Assembly: GCF_039521745.1 (NCBI RefSeq)
Contig: NZ_BAAACT010000005.1
DNA from: Faecalicatena contorta
Lineage (GTDB): Bacteria; Bacillota; Clostridia; Lachnospirales; Lachnospiraceae
Strand: one strand, 5' to 3'
DNA: 64,000 nt
A model generated the notes under the pieces. That model was not told the DNA's origin. It searched no databases and saw nothing but the letters and a program-made list of their open reading frames with translations. Numbering within the stretch: the first letter of the stretch is position 1; the number at the start of each line of letters is the position of its first letter. The position numbers and the translations under genes were made by a program. Of the stretch, positions 8,016-16,192 are shown in pieces.

Positions 8016-8680
8016 CTCCTGGTCAATTTTTGTTCCAATCGATTCAGGCGCCCCTGCAGGCTCCAGTCAAATTCATCACAGCCCACGCGGAGTACAAAAC
8101 CACCGAGCAGTGCTTTGTCCTGAACGATTTCAATATCTGCCTTTACCGCATCATATTTTTTACAAAGAAACGCCTTCATTTTATTCAGCTGTACCTCACT
8201 TGGAGGTTCCACACACGTCAATACCGCATTCAGGATCTTATTCTGTTCATCGCAATATTGATGATATGCCTTAAAAATATCCCCGATAAGCTCCATTCTG
8301 TGGTGTCTGCATGCCACTTTTAGGAAATTTCTGATTTCCTCAGGAAATACACGGTCAATCACTTTGAACTTTTTCTCCTCACGGATCGTTGGATTGATAA
8401 GCACATCCTTCAACTGAGGAACCTCTGCAAATATCTCTTCTGCTTTCTGTATGGCCTCCCTGTTCATATTCAGCTCATACAACACTTTTGCATACCTTAT
8501 TCCGCAGTTTACTGCAGATCCGCCCGCAGGGCATGCGTTACGGGGTGCCCTTTGGGTATCCCCCATGCTGCAGACTGGCTGTTTCCCTGCATAAACAGCG
8601 CTCGCCGTATGGTGTCCCCGGGTGTCCGACACTGCCTTTTCCGGGCAGTTCTGACGGTTAGTGGTTATCTGTGTCATCAT
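8012..8680 (-). CDS. atpH: ATP synthase F1 subunit delta with N-terminal extension carrying a palindromic insertion
   Basis: The delta subunit belongs to the peripheral stalk. The conserved domain starts at RYAKVLYELNMNREAI and ends with LGGFVLRVGCDEFDWSLQGRLNRL, the usual C-terminal signature. Family members start about 8-10 residues before RYAK, but here some 60 extra residues precede it. The last part of that extension, RAPRNACPAGG, is encoded by a family A repeat (8495-8563) also present in two other genes of this window. The start at 8680 (or 8677) follows GGAGAAGTAGGTGA and gives a short overlap with atpF. An internal ATG at 8566 would still include the insertion. Translation probably retains the extra peptide on the surface-exposed N-terminus. 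Confidence 0.88.
   Translation of the reverse strand: MMTQITTNRQNCPEKAVSDTRGHHTASAVYAGKQPVCSMGDTQRAPRNACPAGGSAVNCGIRYAKVLYELNMNREAIQKAEEIFAEVPQLKDVLINPTIREEKKFKVIDRVFPEEIRNFLKVACRHHRMELIGDIFKAYHQYCDEQNKILNAVLTCVEPPSEVQLNKMKAFLCKKYDAVKADIEIVQDKALLGGFVLRVGCDEFDWSLQGRLNRLEQKLTRR
8495..8563 (-). repeat. Family A in-frame palindromic element inside atpH
   Basis: On the coding strand it reads GATACCCAAAGGGCACCCCG, then a CATGCCCTGCGGGCGG hairpin core, then CTGCAGTAAACTGCGGAATA. The order and reading frame match the copies in the permease (35751-35822) and histidine kinase (40151-40286). It encodes RAPRNACPAGG, compared with RAFCNASPAGG and RASRNSCPCG in the other copies. Confidence 0.8.
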
Positions 8681-9170
8681 GAGCGTCACCTACTTCTCCC
8701 AGAAACTGATTATATATCCCCTGATTTCCTTGATTCTCTGTCCTTTCACCTACGATCTTAGCTGCCGCCGTCATCGCAAGCCCCGCAATCTCTGACTGCA
8801 GCTCCTTCATTGTCTGTTCCCGCTCCAGCAAAATACTGGCCTTCGCGGAATCCAGCATATCTCCGGCCTTGGTTCCGGCATCCTTCACAATACGCTCATA
8901 CTCCGCTTTTGCCTGTACCTGAGCCTTCTGCACAATCTTCTCAGATTCTTGTCTGGCACAGGACAGAGCGGCTTCGTATTGGTTTTTAAGCTCCTTTGCC
9001 TCTTCCCTGGCACTGCTGGCCTGACTCAAGCCGTCCGCAATCATCCTTTCGCGCGCCTCTATCACCTTCGTAACCGGTTTGATTAAAAACTTTTTCAACA
9101 AAAGATAAAGAACAACAAGGTTTATTATGGTAAAGAAAAGGTTCACATTTAATTGCAGCACCTGTTCCAC
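8658..9170 (-). CDS. atpF: ATP synthase F0 subunit b
   Basis: This peripheral-stalk subunit has one N-terminal membrane helix (NLFFTIINLVVLYLLLKKFL, about 9-28) and then a long charged coiled coil to the end. The 170-residue length is typical. The start at 9170 follows a GGCAGGTGGA site, 12 bp after atpE. Its 3' end overlaps the start of atpH. Confidence 0.95.
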   Translation of the reverse strand: MEQVLQLNVNLFFTIINLVVLYLLLKKFLIKPVTKVIEARERMIADGLSQASSAREEAKELKNQYEAALSCARQESEKIVQKAQVQAKAEYERIVKDAGTKAGDMLDSAKASILLEREQTMKELQSEIAGLAMTAAAKIVGERTENQGNQGIYNQFLGEVGDAHDDTDNH

Positions 9171-9182
9171 CTGCCTTTCCTG

Positions 9183-9407
9183 TTATTTCAAAAGTATAAT
9201 AATCAATAACCCGATAATAAAACCATAAATAGCTGTCGCCTCTGCCAGCGCACATCCAAGAATCAGCGTCTTGCTGATCTTGCCGTCCGCTTCCGGCTGT
9301 CTTGCGATTGCGTCTGCTGCCTTGCCCGTTGCAATGCCGATGCCAATTCCTGCTCCCACACCAGTTAAAACTGCAATACCTGCTCCAATAGCTATAATTG
9401 TTCCCAT
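9183..9407 (-). CDS. atpE: ATP synthase F0 subunit c
   Basis: This is the proteolipid rotor-ring subunit, 74 residues forming two membrane helices joined by the polar ARQPEADGKI loop. The ion-binding carboxylate is in LAEATAIYG. The position occupied by the sodium-coordinating Gln of Na+-type rings (GVGQGYAAG) is Ile here (GIGIGIATG), and Ser after the Glu is Ala, which favours proton coupling by inference. The ATG at 9407 follows AAGGAGATTTGTACT, so the in-frame upstream codons to 9452 are not part of the protein. Confidence 0.96.
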   Translation of the reverse strand: MGTIIAIGAGIAVLTGVGAGIGIGIATGKAADAIARQPEADGKISKTLILGCALAEATAIYGFIIGLLIIILLK

Positions 9408-9481
9408 AGTACAAATCTCCTTTTTCAAAATAATGTCTCTGTCCAGAACCATGAACAGTTACAAAATAATTCTGTCTTTTT

Positions 9482-10192
9482 TTACTCCTGTTCCTCATTC
9501 ATAAACAGTGCCGTCAGAAAAACAAACACATACGCCTGCAGCAGCCCGTCAAATATATCAAAATAAAAACTAAATGGTATTGGTACAATGACCGGTATAA
9601 TCGCTTTTAAAAGTTCCATAATAACAAATGCACCCAGCACGTTACCAAATAACCGCATACAAAGAGACAACGGACGGATTACAATTTCCAGAACCATAAT
9701 TGGTGCAACGATCGGCACCGGTTCGGCAAAATGTTTTACCCAATGCTTTACCCCATTTTTACGTATGCCTGAATATTCAATCAGGAACATGCTCATAATA
9801 GCGAGCGCTGCTGTCACATTCAAATCCTTAGTAGGCGGTTTGAATCCAAACAGACTGATCATATTGGAAACACCCAGATAGAGAATGATTGTGATCAAAT
9901 AAGGAATATAACGCTTGTTTTCCTTCCCTATGATGCCCTCGAAGAAGTTCTGCGCCCAGCCGATGGCCGACTCCATCACCAGCTGTTTCTTTCCCGGATT
10001 CTCGACCTTTAGATTCCGGACAAAGATAAATGACACCCCGACCAGGACGGCCATAATAATCCAGGTAACGACTACCGACTCCGCCACGCCGATTCCCCCG
10101 AATACCGGAATCGTAAACACGGTCTTGCAGTTCAGCTCTTCAAGCAGCTTCTCTGTCAAACTTTCCGTATCGCTCCCTCCCTTTCTTTTCAT
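9482..10192 (-). CDS. atpB: ATP synthase F0 subunit a
   Basis: This membrane stator subunit forms the ion half-channels. The 236 residues hold about five to six hydrophobic helices. The essential stator Arg lies in SLCMRLFGNVLGAFVIMELL, and the C-terminal helix is GLLQAYVFVFLTALFM. It is the first gene of the operon and no atpI/atpZ precedes it. Start at 10192 follows GGGAGCG. Confidence 0.95.
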   Translation of the reverse strand: MKRKGGSDTESLTEKLLEELNCKTVFTIPVFGGIGVAESVVVTWIIMAVLVGVSFIFVRNLKVENPGKKQLVMESAIGWAQNFFEGIIGKENKRYIPYLITIILYLGVSNMISLFGFKPPTKDLNVTAALAIMSMFLIEYSGIRKNGVKHWVKHFAEPVPIVAPIMVLEIVIRPLSLCMRLFGNVLGAFVIMELLKAIIPVIVPIPFSFYFDIFDGLLQAYVFVFLTALFMNEEQE

Positions 10193-10204
10193 ATTTTGTG
10201 TTTA

Positions 10205-10285
10205 AAGTGGAGTTTCACTTACGAAACTCCCGCCTACGGCAGATGCTTCTTACGCCGCAGTACGCACCCCGCAGGGAGGGCTTAT
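10205..10285. repeat. Hairpin-rich leader of the atp operon
   Basis: GGAGTTTC/GAAACTCC forms a short stem near 10210-10230, followed by a CCCCGCAGGG motif near 10267. This lies in the 5' untranslated region of the atp mRNA. Apart from this and the promoter candidate, the AT-rich stretch 10290-10750 shows nothing convincing. Confidence 0.4.
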
Positions 10286-10392
10286 TTATTTCATAAGATG
10301 CAGATCCTTTGAAATAAAAAAAGAACTTCAAAACAGAAATTCCCTTCCCTCCACACCCTTCCAGGAGCACTTCCTCCTAAAAGTTAAACTAA

Positions 10393-10421
10393 AGATTACG
10401 CCCAAAGTTTTTGTTTGTCAA
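10393..10421 (-). promoter_or_regulatory. Candidate sigma-A promoter of the atp operon
   Basis: On the minus strand TTGACA (10421-10416) is separated by 17 bp from TAATCT (10398-10393). It lies about 200 bp upstream of atpB, pointing at it. The -35 is perfect and the -10 is four of six. Confidence 0.45.
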
Positions 10422-10831
10422 CGATTTCAAAATGTCGGCATTTATCCTCCTTTTTTTTTAAATTTCATCAAATTTTCCAGTGATTTAATTCCCTGGTTTA
10501 CGGATTTTTATTTAAATTTAATCTTTATTTTTGTACATTTTATATTTGCAAAAATTAATTAAATACAAATTAACCAAACCGAAATGTTTCGAGCCCTTCA
10601 CATTTCGTCGTTTTAGCCATAAGTATGTCAATATTTTCACAAAGGTTAAGGAAACTTTAGCAATTTCTTTATGATAAGCGGCCTTTTTATGCGCTTTATC
10701 ACCGATCAGCCGCCCGTCCCAAACCACGGAAAACTACTGAAAAGAGCCTTCATAACGCGTGCATTTTTGGTTCATATCCTTTATAATTCATACTAAAGAG
10801 AACATAAAGTTCCAGGAACATTACATAAAAA

Positions 10832-10859
10832 TTACTGTCCACGGTACCGTGAACAGTAA
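10832..10859. repeat. 28-bp palindrome upstream of a membrane-protein gene (family C relative)
   Basis: TTACTGT-CCACGGTACCGTGA-ACAGTAA is symmetric apart from one base pair and contains a perfect CACGGTACCGTG core. It lies about 95 bp upstream of the ATG at 10954. Its outer half-site resembles the GTAACAGTTCA motif repeated at 21924, 46436 and 55575. It could be an operator or a dispersed hairpin. Confidence 0.6.
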
Positions 10860-10953
10860 CCAATCATTAAGGCCTGTGTTAAAGAATACACTTCTGTCAT
10901 ACAATAAGTGTAAGAAAAACAGGTCCACCCCATCAATACAACAGGAGGCCAAC

Positions 10954-11640
10954 ATGAAAAGAAAGATTCCCGTCCCCCAAAAACTGAATCACTTTTTCCT
11001 TGTCTGCGGCCTCCTTATGTCTGCCAGTGAGCTCTGGAAACAATGGTATCTCACCTTCCGTCTCAATCACGGCATCTATCAATGGTGGTACTTCCCATTT
11101 CAGCTGTGCAGCATAGCCATGTACCTCCTTCTGGTCATCCCCTGGCTCAAACCCTCCCGTTTCCGCCAGGCCCTGCTTTCCTTCCTGATGAACTACAGCC
11201 TCCTCGGAGGGATCGCCGTATTCGCTGACACAAGCGGCCTCCACTATGACGCCCCCCTCCTTACAATCCATTCCTACTTATGGCATTTCCTCCTCATCGT
11301 CATAGGCCTGACCGCAGGACTCTCATACATGAAAAGCCCGGCCTCCCAGCACCTGCGCCTCCGTCATTTCAGAGACAGCACCCTGCTCTACCTGACTTGC
11401 TGCGCAGCCGCCACACTCCTCAATCTCCTCCTGGATTCTTTTGGAACCATTAACATGTTCTACATCAACCCCGACTACCTCATGCAGCAAATAGGCTTCT
11501 CCGCCCTGATCCCCTATATAGGAAACACTCCCGCCATCCTAATCTACATCCTGTCAACCATCCTGGGTGCCGCCGTCCTTTTCCACATCTGGAGCTTTGC
11601 CGCATACATTTATCAACAAAACCACCATCAAACGGATTAA
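10954..11640 (+). CDS. Integral membrane protein, YwaF/TIGR02206-like
   Basis: The 228-residue protein has about six hydrophobic segments and conserved-looking polar spots such as WYFPFQLCSIAMYL, LHYDAPLLTIHSYLWH and FYINPDYLMQ. These resemble the YwaF/TIGR02206 family, whose function is unknown. The ATG at 10954 is supported by ACAGGAGGCC; the frame is open further upstream but has no second ribosome site. It is monocistronic between two converging or diverging operons. Confidence 0.65.
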   Translation: MKRKIPVPQKLNHFFLVCGLLMSASELWKQWYLTFRLNHGIYQWWYFPFQLCSIAMYLLLVIPWLKPSRFRQALLSFLMNYSLLGGIAVFADTSGLHYDAPLLTIHSYLWHFLLIVIGLTAGLSYMKSPASQHLRLRHFRDSTLLYLTCCAAATLLNLLLDSFGTINMFYINPDYLMQQIGFSALIPYIGNTPAILIYILSTILGAAVLFHIWSFAAYIYQQNHHQTD

Positions 11641-11718
11641 AATCGTCTAAAGGTTAAAACGCCGCCCGGCAAACGACTTTCACCTCCCACCCGGATGCAC
11701 CCAGCCTGCCATGTGATT

Positions 11719-11759
11719 GCCTGGAGGAAACTTTCAGCCCAAAGGGCATTCCCAGGCAC
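11719..11759 (-). terminator. Weak terminator-like hairpin after the DUF1667 gene
   Basis: TGCCTGG (about 11719-11725) pairs with CCAGGCA (about 11753-11759) with an inner CCCTTTGGG stem. It follows the stop of the last gene of the catabolic operon, but no clear T-run is present on the minus strand. Confidence 0.35.
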
Positions 11760-11761
11760 CC

Positions 11762-12136
11762 TTACGGCAGACGCTCTCCTCCCATATTCTTCGTAACAAT
11801 TACGTCACTCTCCAGTCCACAGACATTTTTTATGACTGCCTGCCCGATCTCAACAGGCGCAGTCAGTGTGATTTTATTGATCTCCTCCATCACCCGGAAG
11901 ATCTCTTTTTTGGGGATTGCATTTGTTAGCCTCACGCTGCACAGCGGAAGCACCGCCCCCTTAATGCGCACAGAAGTCGAAATCGTCCTGCGGGGGTCGA
12001 TCAGTTCCTGTCGGACATATTCCATCCCCTTCTGACATTTATTTCCAGTAATACTGCATATCTTATCATCTTCATACTGAGCCTCGATCGTGCACCCGTT
12101 GGGGCAGACGATACAGACAAAGGTTCTACTGTTCAT
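11762..12136 (-). CDS. DUF1667 cysteine-rich protein
   Basis: The 124-residue protein has a CIVCPNGCTIE cluster at residues 8-18 and a later CSITGNKCQKG, four Cys spaced as for a metal or Fe-S site. DUF1667 proteins are found next to GlpA/GlpB-like flavoproteins, and that is the context here. It overlaps the end of the GlpB-like gene by 11 bp. It probably serves as a small electron-transfer or assembly partner of the dehydrogenase, which is inference. Confidence 0.82.
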   Translation of the reverse strand: MNSRTFVCIVCPNGCTIEAQYEDDKICSITGNKCQKGMEYVRQELIDPRRTISTSVRIKGAVLPLCSVRLTNAIPKKEIFRVMEEINKITLTAPVEIGQAVIKNVCGLESDVIVTKNMGGERLP

Positions 12137-13364
12137 AAACTGACACCTCTATTTTCTCCTTAGATAAAATGTTACCGGCATCTATATCAAACTGAATCAT
12201 CTCTGCCGGGATTGCATTTGGCACAACCGTTGATTTTACAGTTGTATCCCCCTGGCTGACAACAACCCTGCACCTGCCCATGGGGCGTTTCACCCTCAGG
12301 GACATCCTGAAATTCTTCTCCCCGCTCACGCTCTGGGGGATGATGTGCCCGATGTTGCTGTCCGTTCCGATCTCCACTTCACAGGGCGAAAGCCCCCCGC
12401 AGTTCAGATATTCTTCAACTCCGGCCGCCAGAGCCTCGGCCTCAAGAGATACAAAGTCTACCAAGTCGTGCACATGCAGGACATTTCCAGCTGCAAAAAC
12501 GCCCGGGACATCTGTCTGGTAATTTTCATCCACAAATGCGCCCTTTGTCCGGCTATCCAGCGTGACTCCCGCCGCAAGAGACAGCTCATTTTCAGGAATC
12601 AGCCCCACCGACAATACCAGAGTATCACAGGTAAAATCCTTTTCCGTTCCGGGAACCGGCTTCATATCTGCCCCTGCCTCTGCCACCGTTACGCCCTCAA
12701 TCCGTGTGTCTCCTTTGATATTGATTACAGAATGACTGAGGTACAGCGGGATGTTGTAGTCGTTCAGACACTGCTCAATATTTCTGGGAAGGCCGCTCGG
12801 ATACGGCAGCACTTCAAATACAGCCTTTACATGGGCACCCTCCAGCGTCATCCGCCTTGCCATGATCAGCCCGATATCACCTGAACCCATGATAATCACT
12901 TCTTTTCCCACCATGGTATTGTACAAATTCATGTAGCTCTGCGCTACACCGGCATTGTAGATGCCTGACGGCCTCTGGCCCGGGATCGCCAGCGCCCCCC
13001 GGGTTCGTTCCCGGCAGCCCATGGTCAAAATGACCGCCCTTGCCTGTACCTGGATAAGGCCGTCCCTAGAAGCCGCTGTTACCACTTTGTCCCCCGTCAG
13101 ATCAATGACCGTTGCATCGGTAAGAACCTCGATCTGCAGTTCATCAACTTCATCAATAAACCTCTGGGAATATTCCGGGCCGCTCAGGGTCTGGCCAAAA
13201 CGCGTCAGGCCAAATCCGTCATGGATGCACTGGCGTAGAATACCCCCAGGCTGTTTTTCACGTTCAATGATTAAGATATCGTCCACTCCCCGTTTTTTCA
13301 ACTCAACAGCAGCGGCAAGCCCGGCCGGCCCGCCTCCTATAATCACAACATCTCGCTTGTGCAT
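12126..13364 (-). CDS. GlpB-like FAD/NAD(P)-dependent oxidoreductase
   Basis: The 412-residue flavoprotein has an N-terminal FAD Rossmann motif VVIIGGGPAGLAAAVELKKRG, a second nucleotide-binding site VIIMGSGDIGLIMARRM near residue 165 and a third FAD-contact region TDVPGVFAAGNVLHVHD near 285. It would pass electrons from the GlpA-like dehydrogenase to NAD(P) or another acceptor. The gene begins one base after the GlpA-like stop and overlaps DUF1667, a fixed arrangement for these three-component dehydrogenases. No quinone-linked GlpC is present. Confidence 0.85.
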   Translation of the reverse strand: MHKRDVVIIGGGPAGLAAAVELKKRGVDDILIIEREKQPGGILRQCIHDGFGLTRFGQTLSGPEYSQRFIDEVDELQIEVLTDATVIDLTGDKVVTAASRDGLIQVQARAVILTMGCRERTRGALAIPGQRPSGIYNAGVAQSYMNLYNTMVGKEVIIMGSGDIGLIMARRMTLEGAHVKAVFEVLPYPSGLPRNIEQCLNDYNIPLYLSHSVINIKGDTRIEGVTVAEAGADMKPVPGTEKDFTCDTLVLSVGLIPENELSLAAGVTLDSRTKGAFVDENYQTDVPGVFAAGNVLHVHDLVDFVSLEAEALAAGVEEYLNCGGLSPCEVEIGTDSNIGHIIPQSVSGEKNFRMSLRVKRPMGRCRVVVSQGDTTVKSTVVPNAIPAEMIQFDIDAGNILSKEKIEVSVYEQ

Positions 13365-13365
13365 G

Positions 13366-14820
13366 TCATTTCACCTCCCCGGTAAACATATAGGCGCCCT
13401 TCTTATGCAGCAGTATCTCCGTCCTCTGCCTGCCCAGCTCCTCCTGGATCAACCGGGTCAGCCTCGTCTCGCAGTAGCCGCCCTGGCACCGCCCCATCGT
13501 AGCTCTCGTCCGGTATTTGATTCCGCTGACGGTAGAAACGCCCAGCACATTATGAAGCGCCTGTTTCACCTCTGCCCTGGTCACGCATTCACATCTGCAG
13601 TATATCTCCCCGTAATCCGGATCCTGCTCAATCAGCCGCTTTTTGCCCTCTGCATCTTGTTCCGCAAATTTTACAATCCCCCTGCGGATGGGGTTAAACT
13701 TCTCGTTTGCCATTAGTTCCTCCTGCTCCTTGATCTTAGCAGCCACTCTCCGCGCAATCGGAAGCGCACTGGTAAGCCCCGGAGAAGTAATGGCCAGCAG
13801 ATTTACAGCATGGGGAACGCTTTTCTTCGTCTGAATCTGAAAGTCCAGCTCCCTATGGGTCACCGGATCTTCTATGGTCGGGAACACCCCCACATAATTG
13901 CGGATATAGTAATCCCGTTTCATCCGGGGGAACATTCTGGAACCCTGCTCAGCCAGAACGTCTATCATTTTTTGCGTTGCCGCATAATCGGCCTTTGCAC
14001 CGATCGTCTCAATAGTAGGGCCTACGAGGACATTTCCATCGATCGTCGGAGTTACATGGACATCAAATGCACCGTACTCATTGGGAGTCGGATACACCGG
14101 CAGAGACAGAAAGTTTCCTGCTTTCTTATCCAGAATCTCGTATTCGCCTTTGACGCGGTTCGGTACATATGATTCAAAGCCAAGCATTTCAGAAATACGG
14201 CAGGCATAAAGCCCTGCACAGTTGATGACCCAGCGGCTGACAAATTCTCCGCCTTTCGTGATGATACGGTACAACCCTGTTTCCGCTCTCTCAATCCCTG
14301 TCACCTCGTGATCCAGATAATACGCTGCACCGTTTTCAACCGCATTTTCCGCCAATGCGATTGTATATGTAAACGGACATAAAATGCCTGCCGAAGGCAC
14401 GTAAATTGCAAAGTCGCCATCCACATTTGGATCCAGGCGTTTGATCTCATCGCGGCCAATCATTCTGATTCCAGGTACCCCGTTATCAAGCCCGCGCTGA
14501 TACAGTCCTTCCAGCCGTTTCCTTTCCTCCCCGCCAAATCCAACAATCAGCTTGCCGCACCTTCGAAACGGTACGTCCAGTTCCCCGGCAACCTGCTCGA
14601 ATTCTGCATTCCCCTCCATACAGCACTCTGTGCGCAGGAGGTTCTTTTCATTTAGTATACCTGAGTGCAGAAGTCCGGTATTGCGTCCGCTGACACCATT
14701 GCAGACATCCAGTTCTTTTTCTAAAACACAAATCTTTAATTGATAGCGTGACAATTCCCTCGCAACCGCACTTCCAATCACACCGCCGCCAATCACGGCA
14801 ATATCATACTGTGTGCCCAT
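13366..14820 (-). CDS. GlpA/LhgO-like FAD-dependent 2-hydroxyacid or glycerol-3-phosphate dehydrogenase with [2Fe-2S] domain
   Basis: The 484-residue protein has a DAO-type FAD domain (YDIAVIGGGVIGSAVARELS at the N-terminus, GRNTGLLHSGI for FAD contact) and a C-terminal BFD-like [2Fe-2S] domain with the Cys pattern IYCRCECVTRAE ... TMGRCQGGYCETRL. It would oxidise a hydroxyl-bearing substrate. The operon has a racemase and an aldolase rather than glycerol genes, so a 2-hydroxy acid is favoured over glycerol-3-phosphate. ATG at 14820 sits nine bases after GGTGGAG; the longer open frame to 14940 overlaps the racemase gene and is not used. Confidence 0.85.
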   Translation of the reverse strand: MGTQYDIAVIGGGVIGSAVARELSRYQLKICVLEKELDVCNGVSGRNTGLLHSGILNEKNLLRTECCMEGNAEFEQVAGELDVPFRRCGKLIVGFGGEERKRLEGLYQRGLDNGVPGIRMIGRDEIKRLDPNVDGDFAIYVPSAGILCPFTYTIALAENAVENGAAYYLDHEVTGIERAETGLYRIITKGGEFVSRWVINCAGLYACRISEMLGFESYVPNRVKGEYEILDKKAGNFLSLPVYPTPNEYGAFDVHVTPTIDGNVLVGPTIETIGAKADYAATQKMIDVLAEQGSRMFPRMKRDYYIRNYVGVFPTIEDPVTHRELDFQIQTKKSVPHAVNLLAITSPGLTSALPIARRVAAKIKEQEELMANEKFNPIRRGIVKFAEQDAEGKKRLIEQDPDYGEIYCRCECVTRAEVKQALHNVLGVSTVSGIKYRTRATMGRCQGGYCETRLTRLIQEELGRQRTEILLHKKGAYMFTGEVK

Positions 14821-14822
14821 AG

Positions 14823-16091
14823 TCATTCTCCACCTTCCGTATTCATGCAGCCGATCTGTATCGCTCCCATTGGGTAAATGGCAACCACCGGCTTTCTCCC
14901 TGCATATTTTTCTTCCAGACGTTTCTGTATGTCTTCCCACTCCCTGTTTAGGTCCGGCGTCTCATCTCTGTAAAACTGCCTGATGTCGATAGCATTAACA
15001 CCATCGGAATAAATCAGGGTTTCTTTTCCTTTCAGCTCCGGAGGAGGCACATTATCATCATGCGGGGAAAACAGGCTCATCCCGGGGCCAAACAGCGCGT
15101 GGAATCCCGCTCCTTCGCTTGCTGCCGTCACTGCAACCAGGGTTCCGCCAGGCTTTACGCACATTTCCTTGTAGTGTCCCAGGACAGCAAAACAAGTGCC
15201 GATCTGGGAGTACTCCGTATCCTTGGGATAGGCAGAGAGAACCAGAATATCCGCATCCCGGACCAATTCCGTCTGCAGACATTCCATTGCCCGTCTGCAT
15301 GCAGCCCGGTGTGCCTTTATGAAATGGCCTGCAAAAACATCTGCGACCCCCATCTTATCGTTGAGCACCACATTCACAATAAAGTCCAGCCCAACTTTAC
15401 CGACGATCCGCTCCATATTGGTGCGCATCGCATTGTCAGGATTGCATGTGCTGGTCTTAAATGACATGTTTTTGCTCGAGTCTTCATAGACAAGCAAATG
15501 GTTGCTTTTCAGTGTCTCAATACCGCCGATTCCCGGGATGACCGCCTTAGCGCCCCCTGAAAACCCTGCCAGAGTATGAGGCACAATGCACCCAACGGCA
15601 ATTCGCAGCTCTGCATCCACATAGTTTTTATTAATCTTGATCACCTGATCGTCGTCCGGAATGGTTACCAGGTCTGTTGAGAACGGGGAGTGGTTCAGCA
15701 CCTGGACGTGATCCAGTACCCATTTTCCCACCTTGATTTCCATTTCCTGTTTTGTCATAGGGCGGTGGCCGCCGAGCGCGATCAAGACCTTAATATTTCT
15801 GCCGTCCATCCCTGCATTCAGAAGCTTCCTGATCACGAGCGGAAGTAAGTAGGCGCCCGGGGTGGGGCGTGAAATATCATCAATAATGATACATGCACTC
15901 CTCTTCCCCGCAGCCAGAGTCTCCAGCCGCTCTGTCCCCACCGGATTGTCTATTGCCGCAAGAACTTCCCCGCTTGTCAGGGAGGGAAGCTCCTGCATCC
16001 CCTGATAGTGCACCTCCCACTCATCGGGAAAAGTTAGTTTTCTATATGACTGTTCATACCATTGCCCCCACGGGATCTTAAATTCCTGCAT
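14823..16091 (-). CDS. LarA-type nickel-pincer 2-hydroxyacid racemase
   Basis: LarA enzymes racemise lactate or related 2-hydroxy acids using a nickel-pincer nucleotide. In the 422-residue product, His109 (ALGGHRPMT), His172 and Lys182 (HTLAGFSGGAK) and His198 (KSNHLLVYED) reproduce the spacing of the catalytic His, nickel/pincer ligands and cofactor-linking Lys of Lactiplantibacillus LarA (His108, His174, Lys184, His200). All key residues are therefore present. The cofactor genes larB, larC and larE are not in the window. ATG at 16091 follows TTGGAGGGACAG; a TTG five codons upstream is less likely. The substrate is probably not lactate, given the aldolase and ABC importer in the operon. Confidence 0.85.
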   Translation of the reverse strand: MQEFKIPWGQWYEQSYRKLTFPDEWEVHYQGMQELPSLTSGEVLAAIDNPVGTERLETLAAGKRSACIIIDDISRPTPGAYLLPLVIRKLLNAGMDGRNIKVLIALGGHRPMTKQEMEIKVGKWVLDHVQVLNHSPFSTDLVTIPDDDQVIKINKNYVDAELRIAVGCIVPHTLAGFSGGAKAVIPGIGGIETLKSNHLLVYEDSSKNMSFKTSTCNPDNAMRTNMERIVGKVGLDFIVNVVLNDKMGVADVFAGHFIKAHRAACRRAMECLQTELVRDADILVLSAYPKDTEYSQIGTCFAVLGHYKEMCVKPGGTLVAVTAASEGAGFHALFGPGMSLFSPHDDNVPPPELKGKETLIYSDGVNAIDIRQFYRDETPDLNREWEDIQKRLEEKYAGRKPVVAIYPMGAIQIGCMNTEGGE

Positions 16092-16148
16092 AATCTGTCC
16101 CTCCAAGATTTTATTGCCCTCCTAAGGGAGGACCCTGTCGATTCCGCA

Positions 16149-16184
16149 TAGGGGTCAGACCTCTTTGCAAATGGGTCTGCCCCC
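16149..16184. repeat. Degenerate family B repeat
   Basis: TAGGGGTCAGACCTCTTTGC followed by AAATGGGTCTGCCCCC lies between the permease and racemase genes. It keeps the GGGGTC/GACCtC core of the repeats at 5566 and 28869. A CCTCCTAAGGGAGG stem lies just before it at 16118-16132. Confidence 0.6.
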
Positions 16185-16192
16185 ATATCAGC

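Noticed and set aside
10518..10727. 69-codon open frame in the atp leader
   Set aside because: AT-rich, Lys/Tyr-rich translation with no ribosome site or similarity that I can recognise; it lies in a region likely to be a promoter/leader.
14823..16091. Assignment of the LarA homologue as lactate racemase proper
   Set aside because: The catalytic residues fit but the operon contains no lactate permease, dehydrogenase or cofactor genes; related LarA proteins act on other 2-hydroxy acids.
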